Part shown: one piece after another, positions 43,627 through 52,871 of the stretch
Position numbering within the stretch: the stretch's first letter is position 1
Layout of the letters: the number at the start of each line of letters is the position of its first letter
Position numbers and translations under genes: made by a program
Notes under the pieces: model-generated
Seen by the model: the letters and a program-made list of their open reading frames with translations, nothing else
The model's database searches: none
Told to the model about the DNA's origin: nothing
Assembly (NCBI RefSeq): GCF_003985155.1
Contig: NZ_ML133686.1
Coordinates: 528,001-592,000 of the forward strand
Length of the DNA stretch: 64,000 nucleotides
Origin: Rhizobium vallis
GTDB taxonomy: Bacteria; Pseudomonadota; Alphaproteobacteria; Rhizobiales; Rhizobiaceae
Direction of reading: 5' to 3'

Positions 43627-44474
43627 GATTGCTGAAAACGAAAAACAGCAGGCGTGCTGCGGGGGATGTCCTTGCATATGCGGTCCTTACGTCGCTTGCG
43701 GTTTTCTGTCTCGGACCGATGGTCTGGATGTTGATGACTTCGCTCAAGCGGGAGGCGGACATCGTTACCTCACGGATGCAGTATATTCCGCGCTCGATCA
43801 CGTTCGAAAACTATGCTGCGATATGGACGCAATCGAACTTTCCGGTTCTCATAGCAAACAGCATTGTTGTGACGACGACCACCGTTGTGATTTGCGTTGT
43901 TACCGGGACGCTTGCCGCTTACGCCTTCTCGCGCTTTTCATTCCGTGGACGTGACAAGATAATGCTCGGATATCTGCTTGTTCGCATGTTTCCGGCAGTG
44001 ATGATGATCATCCCACTCTACCTCATGATGCGGACGGCTGGCCTGGTCGACAGCCGATTTGGACTCGCGCTGGCATACACCAGCTTTCTGTTGCCGCTCT
44101 TTGTCTGGATGCTCAAGGGGTTCCTCGATGCCGCGCCCAAAGAGCTTGAAAGCGCCGCGAGGATCGATGGCTCGACAAGGTTCGGCGCGATGGTGCGAAT
44201 AGTTTTGCCATTGGCCAGGAACGGCTTGGTAGCGAGCTCCGTCTTTATCGCTATTGCCGCCTGGAACGAGTTCATTTTCGCCTTGATGCTAACGACAGGG
44301 CAAGGCTCCCGCACCTGGCCTGTGGGGCTTCAGCTTATGGTCGGCGAGTTTCAATTGCCCTGGGGCGTACTCGCTGCAGGCGGCATCCTCAGCATTCTTC
44401 CTGTGGTTTTCCTGTTCGCTGTCGTTCAGCGTACCATGGTCCAAGGGCTGACGGCAGGCGCGGTGAAAGGATAG
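43623..44474 (+). CDS. CUT1 sugar ABC importer permease (MalG/UgpE-like)
   Basis: This 283-residue six-helix permease has the EAA motif in KELESAARIDGSTRFGAMVRIVLPLA, typical of the MalG side of CUT1 importers. It is translationally coupled to the previous permease (ATGA), and the ATPase gene begins 7 bases after its stop. It completes the heterodimeric channel. Confidence 0.9.
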   Translation: MRLLKTKNSRRAAGDVLAYAVLTSLAVFCLGPMVWMLMTSLKREADIVTSRMQYIPRSITFENYAAIWTQSNFPVLIANSIVVTTTTVVICVVTGTLAAYAFSRFSFRGRDKIMLGYLLVRMFPAVMMIIPLYLMMRTAGLVDSRFGLALAYTSFLLPLFVWMLKGFLDAAPKELESAARIDGSTRFGAMVRIVLPLARNGLVASSVFIAIAAWNEFIFALMLTTGQGSRTWPVGLQLMVGEFQLPWGVLAAGGILSILPVVFLFAVVQRTMVQGLTAGAVKG

Positions 44475-44481
44475 GGCACAG

Positions 44482-45609
44482 ATGGCAACTCTTTCAATCA
44501 GTAACATCCGCAAGTCCTACGGCGCGCTGGATGTCCTTCACGGCATAGATATCGAGCTTGAAGACGGCGGCTTCCTCGTGCTTCTCGGGCCGTCCGGATG
44601 CGGAAAGTCAACCTTGCTCAACATCGTTGCAGGCCTTGATGATCCGAGCGCTGGTGACGTCGAAATCGGCGGCAAATCCGTCATCGAGCTTCCGCCGAAG
44701 GACCGCAACATCGCCATGGTCTTCCAGTCCTATGCGCTTTATCCGACGATGTCGGTCGAGCGAAATATCGGCTTCGGTCTCGAGATGCGGGGGGTCGAGG
44801 AAGGGGCGCGCAAGACCGCTGTGCAGCAGGCGGCGGACGTGCTCCAAATCGGCCATTTGCTTGATCGCAAGCCAGCCAATTTGTCGGGCGGGCAACGCCA
44901 GCGTGTCGCCATGGGTCGCGCCCTCGTACGAGATCCGGATCTGTTCCTGTTTGATGAACCTCTTTCGAACCTGGACGCAAAGCTTCGTGTGGAAATGAGG
45001 ACGGAGATCAAGAGACTCCACGAGCGTCTGGGCACCAGTATCGTTTACGTCACTCACGATCAGATCGAAGCGATGACACTTGCCACCAAAGTCGCCGTGA
45101 TGAGGGGTGGGTATGTCCAACAACTCGCCGACCCTCGCACCATTTATGAAAGACCCGCCAACATATTTGTCGCAAGTTTCATCGGGTCCCCGTCGATGAA
45201 TTTCATCAAAGGTACACTCAATATTGCCGCGGCGGGAAGTCGATTTACCGGTGTCGACGTTGATGTTGCCATCAGCAGTGGGGACCACCGTGCCAAGCAG
45301 TCGGACTGCATTCTCGGAGTGCGGCCGGAAGAGCTGAAGATCGCGAGGGAGGGCGACCGCGCTCTGCGGGGGGTGATTGATGTCGTAGAACCGACCGGAC
45401 CCGACACGATGGTCACGGCTATCGTCGGCGGACAGACGGTGGTTGCGCGGGTCGAGGCCCGCTTTTCCGGGAGGCGCGGTGATCCCATTGCGTTTCAAGT
45501 CGATCCCGCAAGCGTCAATTTGTTCGATCCACGTACAGAGGCGCGGATTGACCTGCCCAACTGGGAAAGTGAAGGCACTGGCCCACTCCCAGAGGAAGTC
45601 AAGCTCTAG
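44482..45609 (+). CDS. CUT1 sugar importer ATPase (MalK/UgpC-like)
   Basis: This 375-residue ATPase has Walker A GPSGCGKST, Q-loop VFQSYALYP, signature NLSGGQRQRVAMGRAL, Walker B LFLFDEPLSNLD and switch THDQIEAMTLA. The C-terminal third is the TOBE/MalK regulatory fold (LGVRPEELKI). It is the last gene of the importer operon. MalK/UgpC proteins of this type can serve several importers, so it may remain useful even if the cognate binding protein is broken. Confidence 0.92.
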   Translation: MATLSISNIRKSYGALDVLHGIDIELEDGGFLVLLGPSGCGKSTLLNIVAGLDDPSAGDVEIGGKSVIELPPKDRNIAMVFQSYALYPTMSVERNIGFGLEMRGVEEGARKTAVQQAADVLQIGHLLDRKPANLSGGQRQRVAMGRALVRDPDLFLFDEPLSNLDAKLRVEMRTEIKRLHERLGTSIVYVTHDQIEAMTLATKVAVMRGGYVQQLADPRTIYERPANIFVASFIGSPSMNFIKGTLNIAAAGSRFTGVDVDVAISSGDHRAKQSDCILGVRPEELKIAREGDRALRGVIDVVEPTGPDTMVTAIVGGQTVVARVEARFSGRRGDPIAFQVDPASVNLFDPRTEARIDLPNWESEGTGPLPEEVKL

Positions 45610-45739
45610 ACCCGGGTGGTGCCGCCATCCCGCAAGAATCGCGGCCATCGCCGCAAAATCGCGCGTTACAAACCCTTCGGTGGACGCCGAAGTCGATCAG
45701 TCCGTTGCGCGCCATGCCAGGCTTCTGTAGAAATCGGGC

Positions 45740-46222
45740 ATGCTGATCCGCCCCGCAGATAAGAACGATCAAGACGCTATCTGGAGGATCATCGGTCCGA
45801 CGATCCGCGCCGGCGAGACTTATGCGCTCGATCGCGATCTCTCGGAAGCCGATGCGCTGGCCTATTGGATGGGAGCGGACCGCGAGACCTTCGTCGCGGA
45901 AGAGGGTGGCGTGATCCTCGGCACTTATTACATCAAGGCCAATCAGGCGGGTGGCGGAAGGCATGTCTGCAATTGCGGCTACATGACCGATGTTGCCGCG
46001 GCCGGCCGCGGCGTCGCTCGCCGGATGCATGAACATTCCCTGGATCATGCCCGCGTGAGGGGCTTTCGGGCGATGCAGTTCAATTTCGTCGTCAGCAGCA
46101 ATCAGCGCGCCGTCCAGCTATGGCAATCCCTCGGCTTCGATATCGTCGGCCGCCTTCCCGGCGCTTTCCTTCATCCCACGGAAGGTTATGTTGATGCGTT
46201 GGTGATGTTCCGTAATCTCTAG
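45740..46222 (+). CDS. GNAT-family N-acetyltransferase
   Basis: This 160-residue GCN5-related acetyltransferase begins MLIRPADKNDQDAIWRIIGP. It has the acetyl-CoA loop region CGYMTDVAAAGRGVARRMHEHSL (a V-x-x-x-x-RGxG/A variant) and the late NQRAVQLWQSLGFDIVGRLPGAF segment. The acceptor is unknown; many relatives acetylate antibiotics, amino acids or protein N-termini. The next gene, MFS, follows after about 130 bases on the same strand. Confidence 0.85.
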   Translation: MLIRPADKNDQDAIWRIIGPTIRAGETYALDRDLSEADALAYWMGADRETFVAEEGGVILGTYYIKANQAGGGRHVCNCGYMTDVAAAGRGVARRMHEHSLDHARVRGFRAMQFNFVVSSNQRAVQLWQSLGFDIVGRLPGAFLHPTEGYVDALVMFRNL

Positions 46223-46354
46223 GCTATGCGGCGGATAAAAAAGATGCGGGGGCGCTGTCGAAATCGCAGCGGCTCGATCGTCTTTAGATCGCGGGCGTGG
46301 CGGGAAGAGCTGCAGGCGCCGCGATCACTCTGTCGGCATGGAGGTTGTGAAGCC

Positions 46355-47569
46355 ATGAGTGTTTCCTATCGATGGGTCATCGTCGCCGTGGGCGCTTTGA
46401 TGTCGTGCGTTGCCATCGGCGCGATGTTCTCGCTGGCGATTTTCCAAGAGCCTGTCGCAACGGCGACGGGTTGGTCGCATGTCGGGATTGCGAGCGCGAT
46501 GACGCTCAATTTCATCGTCATGGGCTTCGGCGGGTTTCTCTGGGGCGCGGCAAGCGATCGCTTCGGCCCGCGCATCGTCGTGCTCATCGGAGCGGTGCTG
46601 CTCGGGCTGGCGCTGGTCCTGGCGAGCCGTGCCGAGACGCTCACGCAGTTCCAACTGACCTACGGCATCCTCGTCGGACTGGCTGCCAGTACGTTTTTCG
46701 CGCCGATGATCGCGACGACGATCGCTTGGTTCGATGAAAATCGCGGGCTTGCCGTGTCGCTCGTCTCCGCCGGTATGGGCGTTGCACCGATGACTATCTC
46801 GCCTATCGCGCGCTGGCTGATCTCGGCCTATGAATGGCGGCCCGCCATGCTGATCATCGGCGTTGCCGTCTGGGTGCTGCTGGTGCCGGTCGCCCTGCTG
46901 GTCAGGCGTCCGCCTGTCGAGGCCGCTGACACAGGAACCGAATTCGCAGTCGATGGCGCCCGGCCGCAACTGTCGAAAGTCTTCCGATCGCCGCAATTCA
47001 TCGTGCTCGGGCTGACCTTCTTTGCCTGTTGTGCGGCGCATTCCGGGCCGATCTTCCATATGGTGAGCTATGCGACCATCTGTGGCGTGGCACCGATGGC
47101 GGCCGTCAGTATCTACAGCGTCGAAGGCCTCGCCGGTCTGGGTGGCCGGCTGGTTTATGGCAGTCTTGCCGACAGGATCGGGGTGAAACCTGTGCTGGTC
47201 GCTGGCCTGCTGGTGCAGGCGGCCGCGCTCGCCACCTATCTCTTCGTCAGCCGGCTCGGCGAATTCTATGCGCTCGCCATTGTCTTCGGCAGCGCCTATG
47301 GCGGGGTGATGCCGCTCTATGCCGTGCTGGCGCGGGAATATTTCGGGCCGCGCATCCTCGGCACCGTCCTCGGCGCGGCAACGATGCTCTCCAGCCTCGG
47401 CATGGCGTTCGGGCCTCTCATCGGCGGCTGGATATTCGACACTTTCGCCAATTATTCCTGGCTGTTCATCGGTTCGGCGATGGTTGGGCTCGGGGCGGCA
47501 GCGATTGCGCTTGCATTCCCGCCTCTCGCCCGAGAAAAACCGCAGCCGCTCTTGGGCGTGGCTCAGTGA
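46355..47569 (+). CDS. MFS transporter (monocarboxylate/oxalate-formate-like)
   Basis: I start at MSVSYRWVIV (46355, GGAGG upstream), giving 404 residues with about 12 helices; the open frame upstream has no membrane character. GGFLWGAASDRFGPRIVVL is the loop 2-3 MFS motif, repeated in the second half as GRLVYGSLADRIGVKPVLV. The layout resembles the OFA/monocarboxylate branch. The substrate is unknown. A probable lone transcription unit ends before the inverted repeats at 47610. Confidence 0.87.
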   Translation: MSVSYRWVIVAVGALMSCVAIGAMFSLAIFQEPVATATGWSHVGIASAMTLNFIVMGFGGFLWGAASDRFGPRIVVLIGAVLLGLALVLASRAETLTQFQLTYGILVGLAASTFFAPMIATTIAWFDENRGLAVSLVSAGMGVAPMTISPIARWLISAYEWRPAMLIIGVAVWVLLVPVALLVRRPPVEAADTGTEFAVDGARPQLSKVFRSPQFIVLGLTFFACCAAHSGPIFHMVSYATICGVAPMAAVSIYSVEGLAGLGGRLVYGSLADRIGVKPVLVAGLLVQAAALATYLFVSRLGEFYALAIVFGSAYGGVMPLYAVLAREYFGPRILGTVLGAATMLSSLGMAFGPLIGGWIFDTFANYSWLFIGSAMVGLGAAAIALAFPPLAREKPQPLLGVAQ

Positions 47570-47918
47570 CGAGATTCTCCAATCAGGATCTATTAGGCCA
47601 GCCTCAAGAAAGACCCCTCCCCAACCCCTCCCCACAAGGGGGAGGGACTAAGCTGGCGCATTGTATAGTGCCAAGCAGCAACCTTTTTTGCAGATGAAAC
47701 AGTGAAGTGGAACATGTGGGGTGCGGCACTCAAGCCCCTCCCCCTTGTGGGGAGGGGTTGGGGAGGGGTCTTGGGTGGTCCGACCAGGACAGCCGTGGCG
47801 CTCCCCAAAGAGGCAATCTCGCCTTTTCGTGCATTGCCCTTCGTTGATTTCCCCTGATAGACTTCTCCTATTCGTTTCATCACCTATGTCTTTGCTTTTT
47901 CGGGAGGCAATCGTCGCC
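47570..47918. other. Intergenic stretch dominated by a pair of inverted repeats
   Basis: Apart from the repeat at 47610-47772 I see only the leader of the following SDR gene. No convincing small gene was found. Confidence 0.6.
47610..47772. repeat. Pair of 37-bp perfect inverted repeats
   Basis: Bases 47610-47646 and 47736-47772 are exact reverse complements, each built on CCCCTCC.CAACCCCTCCCC and AAGGGGGAGGG blocks. They enclose 89 bases without a coding frame. The transcript would form a long hairpin. C-rich palindromes of this kind occur repeatedly in rhizobial genomes; a small non-autonomous element is possible. Confidence 0.75.
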
Positions 47919-48713
47919 ATGGTAGAACTTGCGCAATCGCTCGCAGCCATCAAGCTGCCGGACCTGTCCGGCAAGGCGGTGCTGATCACCGGCGCCTCGA
48001 CCGGGATCGGTGCGGCACTCGCCCGCGCCTTTGCGGCTCAAGGGGCCAAGGTCGGCGTGCATTACAATGCCAGCCGCGAACCGGCGGAAAAGCTTGCCGA
48101 GGAGATCCGGGCGGCCGGCGGCACCGTGCATCTGATCCAGGGCGACGTCTCGAGGGAAGGCGAGACCGAGCGCGTCGTCGAGGAGACGGCGAAAACCTTC
48201 GGCCATCTCGACGGACTGATCAACAATGCCGGCGGCATGCTCGGGCGCAAGCCGACTTCGGAATATACCGACGCGCATTATGCCGCGGTCATGGACCTCA
48301 ATGCCCGCTCGGTGCTGGCGGCAACGCGTGCGGCGCATCCGTGGCTGAAGAAGCAGGGCGGTTTCATCATCAACACCACCTCGATCGCGGCCCGCAATGG
48401 CGGCGGCAATGGCGCGATGCTCTATGCGGCGTCCAAAGGCTTCGTCTCGACGATCACGCGCGGTCATGCCAAGGAATTCGTCGCCGACAGGATCCGCGTC
48501 AACGCGGTGGCGCCCGGCGTCATCGCCACGCCCTTCCATGAGCGTTATACCAATGACGAGCAGATGGAGCTGCAGCGCAAGTCGATCCCGATGGGCTTCG
48601 TCGGCACATCCGAGGATTGTGTTGGGGCCTATCTCTTCCTCGCCTCGCCGACGCTGTCGGGCTATATCACCGGCCAGATCATCGAGGTGAATGGCGGCCA
48701 ACTGATGCCGTAA
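47919..48713 (+). CDS. SDR-family oxidoreductase
   Basis: This 264-residue short-chain dehydrogenase starts at MVELAQSL, with GGGAGG about 11 bases upstream. The N-terminal SGKAVLITGASTGIGAALA carries the TGxxxGIG cofactor motif. NNAGG, catalytic TTSIAARN, YxxxK as YAASK and APGVIATP follow. A 3-oxoacyl-ACP reductase-like or sugar dehydrogenase activity is typical but cannot be specified. It stands between the inverted repeats and glgX without obvious partners. Confidence 0.87.
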   Translation: MVELAQSLAAIKLPDLSGKAVLITGASTGIGAALARAFAAQGAKVGVHYNASREPAEKLAEEIRAAGGTVHLIQGDVSREGETERVVEETAKTFGHLDGLINNAGGMLGRKPTSEYTDAHYAAVMDLNARSVLAATRAAHPWLKKQGGFIINTTSIAARNGGGNGAMLYAASKGFVSTITRGHAKEFVADRIRVNAVAPGVIATPFHERYTNDEQMELQRKSIPMGFVGTSEDCVGAYLFLASPTLSGYITGQIIEVNGGQLMP

Positions 48714-48815
48714 AAGCATCCACCGGCGAGCACCATCTTTCGCTTTCCCTTTAATCAGGGAACTTTCGAACCACCCTGACGTTTCCCGCATGGTCTTTTC
48801 AGCAAGCGGGGCATC

Positions 48816-50972
48816 ATGAGCTTTTCATTTTCGGAACTCGACTTCCTCAAGCCGGAGCTAGGAGCGGAGTATACGGGTTCCGGCACCCATTTCGCGGTAT
48901 TCTCGGCGCACGCGGAACAGATGGAGCTTTGCCTCTTCTCACCTGACGGAAAGGATGAAATCGCCCGATTGCCGCTGCCGAAGCGCGAAGGCGATATTTG
49001 GTCCGGCTATATCGCCGGCATCGGACCGGGCACCGTCTATGGCTATCGCGCCCATGGTCCCTATGATCCCAACGCCGGTCACCGCTTCAATCCGAACAAG
49101 CTCCTGCTCGACCCCTATGCCAAGCAGGTGACGGGCGACCTGAAATGGAATGACGCGCTGTTCGGTTACCAGATCGGCGAGGACGATCTTTCCTTCGACG
49201 ATCGCGACAGCGCGCCCTTCATGGTCAAGGGCGTCGTCCAGGATCCGGACTTCGACTGGGCAGGTGAAGAGGCGATCCGCCGCCCCTGGCCCGACACCAT
49301 CATCTATGAGGCACATGTACGCGGCCTGACGATGACGCATCCGAAGGTGCCCGACCGGCTGCGCGGCACCTTTCTCGGCATGTGCAGCGATCCGATCATC
49401 GATCACCTCGTCAAGCTCGGCGTCTCGGCGATCGAGCTTCTGCCGATCCAATATTTCCTCGACGACCGTTATCTCCTGGAAAAGAACCTGCGCAATTATT
49501 GGGGCTACCAGACGCTCGGCTTCTTCGCGCCGCAGTCGCGCTACATGTCCGGTGACAAGATCACCGAAATCAAGACCATGGTGAAGAAGTTCCATGCCGC
49601 CGGCATCGAAGTCATCATGGACGTCGTCTACAATCACACCGCCGAAGGCAGCGAGAAGGGACCGACGTTGTCCTTCCGCGGGCTCGACAATGCCAGCTAT
49701 TACATCCTCTCTCCTGATGATCCGCGCCACACCTTCGATACGACGGGAACCGGCAATACGCTGAATGTCGCCCATCCGATGGTGATGCGCATGGTGCTCG
49801 ACAGCCTGCGTTACTGGGTGGGCGTCATGCATATCGACGGCTTCCGCTTCGATCTCGCCAGCACGCTTGGGCGGCAGGATCTGGAGTTCGACCGGCAGGG
49901 CGGTTTCTTCGGCGCGATCCGCCAGGATCCAATCCTGTCAGGCGTCAAGTTGATCGCCGAACCCTGGGATATCGGCGAGGGCGGCTATCAGGTCGGCGGC
50001 TTCCCGCATCCCTTCCGCGAGTGGAACGACAAGTTCCGCGACGACGTGCGCCGTTTCTGGAAGGGCGATGGCGGCATGGTGTCGGAGGTGGCGGCTCGCG
50101 TCACCGGCTCGGCGCCGCAGTTCAACCATTCCGACCGAGGGGCGACCTCCTCGATCAATCTTCTGTCGGCCCATGATGGCTTTACGCTGACGGATACGGT
50201 CTCCTTCGACGGCAAGCACAACGAGGCGAACGGTGAGGATGGCAGAGATGGCCATTCGGACAATCATTCCGACAATATGGGCGCCGAGGGCGCAACCGAT
50301 AATGCCGATATCAACGCAGCGCGTGCGCGGCGCCGACGCAATATGATTGCGACGCTGATGCTTTCCCAGGGCGTGCCGATGATCCTTGCCGGCGACGAGC
50401 TCGGCAATAGCCAGGGCGGCAACAACAACGCCTATTGTCAGGACAATGAGATCGGCTGGACGGGCTGGGATGGGCTCGACGATCCCTTCCTTGATTTCTG
50501 CCGGCAGGCCGTCGCCTTCCGCAAGGCGCATCCGGTTCTGAGGCAGGAGCGGTTCCTGACCGGGGAGGTCAGTGAGGAGGGGCGCATCGAGATCGCCTGG
50601 TACAAGCCGGACGGCAGTTTCATGGACGACGGCGCCTGGAACGACGATGGATTGCAGGTGGTCGGGGTTTATGTCTCGAGGAGTGTGCATGCCCCGGACA
50701 CCGAGACGATGGACGACCTCTTCCTCGTCTTCAATGCCGGCGGCGACTGCGAGATTCACCTGCCTGTCGTGAACGGGCTGGAGGAGTGGTCGAGGGTTCT
50801 CGACACCGGAACGGAGACGGATGCCTTCGAGGTGCACGATCCCGACAACCCGGTCATCGTCTATGCCCAGAGCGTGGCGGTCTTTGCGCCGAAGGGACAG
50901 ACCGAGCCGCCGAAGGACGCGACAAAGGCCGAGCGCCGCCGCTGGTTCCAGTTCGGTCGCAGGAGCAGGTAG
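48816..50972 (+). CDS. glgX: Glycogen debranching enzyme GlgX (GH13 isoamylase type)
   Basis: This 718-residue cytoplasmic enzyme hydrolyses alpha-1,6 branches of phosphorylase-limit glycogen. An N-terminal CBM48/isoamylase domain (about 10-120) precedes the GH13 barrel. The barrel has DVVYNHTAEG, nucleophile D346 in GFRFDLAS, acid/base E382 in LIAEPWDIG and D454 in LSAHDGFT. ANGEDGRDGHSDN and GGNNNAYCQDNEIGW are GlgX-specific. It is not next to other glg genes. The C-terminal ERRRWFQFGRRSR tail is basic. The next gene starts 14 bases later. Confidence 0.93.
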   Translation: MSFSFSELDFLKPELGAEYTGSGTHFAVFSAHAEQMELCLFSPDGKDEIARLPLPKREGDIWSGYIAGIGPGTVYGYRAHGPYDPNAGHRFNPNKLLLDPYAKQVTGDLKWNDALFGYQIGEDDLSFDDRDSAPFMVKGVVQDPDFDWAGEEAIRRPWPDTIIYEAHVRGLTMTHPKVPDRLRGTFLGMCSDPIIDHLVKLGVSAIELLPIQYFLDDRYLLEKNLRNYWGYQTLGFFAPQSRYMSGDKITEIKTMVKKFHAAGIEVIMDVVYNHTAEGSEKGPTLSFRGLDNASYYILSPDDPRHTFDTTGTGNTLNVAHPMVMRMVLDSLRYWVGVMHIDGFRFDLASTLGRQDLEFDRQGGFFGAIRQDPILSGVKLIAEPWDIGEGGYQVGGFPHPFREWNDKFRDDVRRFWKGDGGMVSEVAARVTGSAPQFNHSDRGATSSINLLSAHDGFTLTDTVSFDGKHNEANGEDGRDGHSDNHSDNMGAEGATDNADINAARARRRRNMIATLMLSQGVPMILAGDELGNSQGGNNNAYCQDNEIGWTGWDGLDDPFLDFCRQAVAFRKAHPVLRQERFLTGEVSEEGRIEIAWYKPDGSFMDDGAWNDDGLQVVGVYVSRSVHAPDTETMDDLFLVFNAGGDCEIHLPVVNGLEEWSRVLDTGTETDAFEVHDPDNPVIVYAQSVAVFAPKGQTEPPKDATKAERRRWFQFGRRSR

Positions 50973-50986
50973 CAGGCGCAGAGAAG

Positions 50987-51994
50987 ATGAATGCCGAAGC
51001 CATCACCGAACTTGGTCTTGTCTATGTCAGCGACACCGAACCTGGCATCCGCAGGCGCAGGAAAGGCAAGGGCTTCAGCTATGTGATGCCGGATGGAACG
51101 ACGCTTGCCGACGGATTGCAACGGGCGCGTATCGGCGCACTCGGCCTGCCGCCGGCCTATGAGAACGTCTGGATCTGTCTTTATGAGAATGGCCATCTGC
51201 AGGCGACGGGTTTCGATGCGCGCGGACGCAAGCAATACCGCTACCACAAGGACTGGCAATCCTTCCGAAGTGCCGGAAAATTCCATCAGCTGATCGAATT
51301 CGGCCGGTCGTTGCCGAAGATACGGCGCACAGTGCTGCGCCATCTCGATACCGGCACCGAGGATGTTAACGGCGTGTTGGCGGCTTTGACGACGCTGCTC
51401 GACGAGGCGCACTTGCGTGTCGGCAACCAGGCCTATGTCAGGGAAAACGGCACCTATGGCGCCACTACGCTGCTGAAGCGCCACTTGAAGATCGTCGATG
51501 GGCAGATCGAACTCAAATTCCGGGCCAAGGGCGGCAAGCGTGTCCAGCGCAGCCTCAGGCATCCCAGATTGCAGAAGATCCTGGAGGAGATCGCGGATCT
51601 GCCCGGCCGCCAGCTTTTCGTCTGGAAGGACGAAAGCGGGGCGCTGAAGCCGGTCGATTCCGGCCGGCTGAATGCCTATCTCGCCGAAATATCCGGCATT
51701 CCCATTTCGGCGAAGACCTTCCGCACCTGGGCCGGATCGCTGGCGGCCTTCGGGACAGCGCGCGAAAAGATTATCAGTGGCAGCCGGCCGACGGTGAAGC
51801 AGATGTCGGAGGCCGCAGCGGAGGCGCTGCACAATACGCCGGCGATTTCGCGCTCGAGTTATATCCATCCCGCAATCATCGCGCTTGCCGGCAACGATCA
51901 TCCGCTGCCGGAGGACTGCAGCGAACCATTGCGCGGCTTGCGCGCCGAGGAAAACAGGTTACTTGATTTCCTCACACGCGAGATCGAAGAATGA
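50987..51994 (+). CDS. Type IB DNA topoisomerase (poxvirus-like)
   Basis: This 335-residue enzyme relaxes supercoils by nicking one strand through a 3'-phosphotyrosine. I start at the ATG at 50987 (AGAGAAG upstream), where the conserved GIRRRRKGKGFSYV begins soon after. The catalytic set is visible: RKQYRYHKDWQ, KFRAKGGKRVQRSL, AKTFRTWAGSLAAF and the nucleophile Tyr292 in SRSSYIHPAI. Its stop overlaps the start of the LigD-type polymerase gene, so the two are co-translated. It is short and bacterial-virus-like, as usual for bacterial topoisomerase IB. Confidence 0.92.
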   Translation: MNAEAITELGLVYVSDTEPGIRRRRKGKGFSYVMPDGTTLADGLQRARIGALGLPPAYENVWICLYENGHLQATGFDARGRKQYRYHKDWQSFRSAGKFHQLIEFGRSLPKIRRTVLRHLDTGTEDVNGVLAALTTLLDEAHLRVGNQAYVRENGTYGATTLLKRHLKIVDGQIELKFRAKGGKRVQRSLRHPRLQKILEEIADLPGRQLFVWKDESGALKPVDSGRLNAYLAEISGIPISAKTFRTWAGSLAAFGTAREKIISGSRPTVKQMSEAAAEALHNTPAISRSSYIHPAIIALAGNDHPLPEDCSEPLRGLRAEENRLLDFLTREIEE

Positions 51995-52869
51995 GCCAGA
52001 GCAATCCGCTGAAATCGGACGTATCGCTAACCCATCCCGACCGGCTCTACTGGCCGGACGAGGGCGTGACCAAACAGGGGCTGGCGGATTATTACGCCGA
52101 GGTCTGGCGCTTCATGGCCCCCTATGTCGTCAGCCGGCCGTTGGCGCTGCTGCGCCTGCCGGACGGGATTAAAAGCCATCAGCGGTTTTTCCAGAAACAC
52201 GCATGGAAGGGCATGAATCCCCATATCGAGGAGATCGCCGATCCACAGGATGCGGACGGTGAAAAGCTGCTGCGCATCGCCGATTTCGACGGCCTCGTGG
52301 CGCTGGTGCAGTCGGCCGTACTGGAAATCCATCCCTGGGGTACGACCACCGATCATTGGGAAAGACCCGATATGATCACCATGGACCTTGATCCCGGCGA
52401 AGACGTCGCCTGGAGCGCGGTGATCGCAGCCGCCTTTGAAGTAAAGACGCGGCTGGAGGCGCGCGGCCTTGCGGCCTTCGTCAAGACGTCGGGTGGCAAG
52501 GGGCTGCATGTGGTGACGCCGCTTGCGCCGAAGGCCGGTTGGGCTGAGGTGAAGGATTTCGCCCACGGGTTTGCCGAAAGCATGTCGGCCGACGCGCCAC
52601 AGAAGTATCTGGCAACGGCCACGAAAGCAAAACGCGGCGGGCATATCTATATCGATTATCTCCGCAACGGCCGCGGTAACACGGCAGTCGCGCCCTATTC
52701 GACGCGGGCGCGCGCTGGCGCCCCGGTTTCGATGCCGCTGGATTGGCAGGAATTGCGGGAGTTGGCCGGTCCGGCCGCCTTCACGCTCGCCAATGTGGCG
52801 CAGCGTCTGGAGAGCCGGGCAAGGGATCCCTGGAGCGATTTCTTCGATGCGGCCGTGCCGCTGCAATGA
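51991..52869 (+). CDS. Stand-alone LigD-type NHEJ polymerase/primase
   Basis: This 292-residue member of the archaeo-eukaryotic primase superfamily corresponds to the polymerase domain of LigD. It has LTHPDRLYWPDEGVTKQGLA, RFFQKH, metal ligands in ITMDLDPGE, the KTSGGKGLHVVTPL nucleotide pocket and VAPYSTRARAGAPVSMPL. It adds nucleotides at double-strand break ends during non-homologous end joining, usually with Ku and a ligase, neither of which is in this window. The ATGA overlap with topoisomerase IB indicates coordinated synthesis. Confidence 0.92.
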   Translation: MSQSNPLKSDVSLTHPDRLYWPDEGVTKQGLADYYAEVWRFMAPYVVSRPLALLRLPDGIKSHQRFFQKHAWKGMNPHIEEIADPQDADGEKLLRIADFDGLVALVQSAVLEIHPWGTTTDHWERPDMITMDLDPGEDVAWSAVIAAAFEVKTRLEARGLAAFVKTSGGKGLHVVTPLAPKAGWAEVKDFAHGFAESMSADAPQKYLATATKAKRGGHIYIDYLRNGRGNTAVAPYSTRARAGAPVSMPLDWQELRELAGPAAFTLANVAQRLESRARDPWSDFFDAAVPLQ

Positions 52870-52871
52870 AT

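Noticed and set aside
46325..47635. 436-codon frame antisense to the MFS gene
   Set aside because: The product is Arg/His/Asp-rich with no hydrophobic or domain pattern; the MFS reading is clear.
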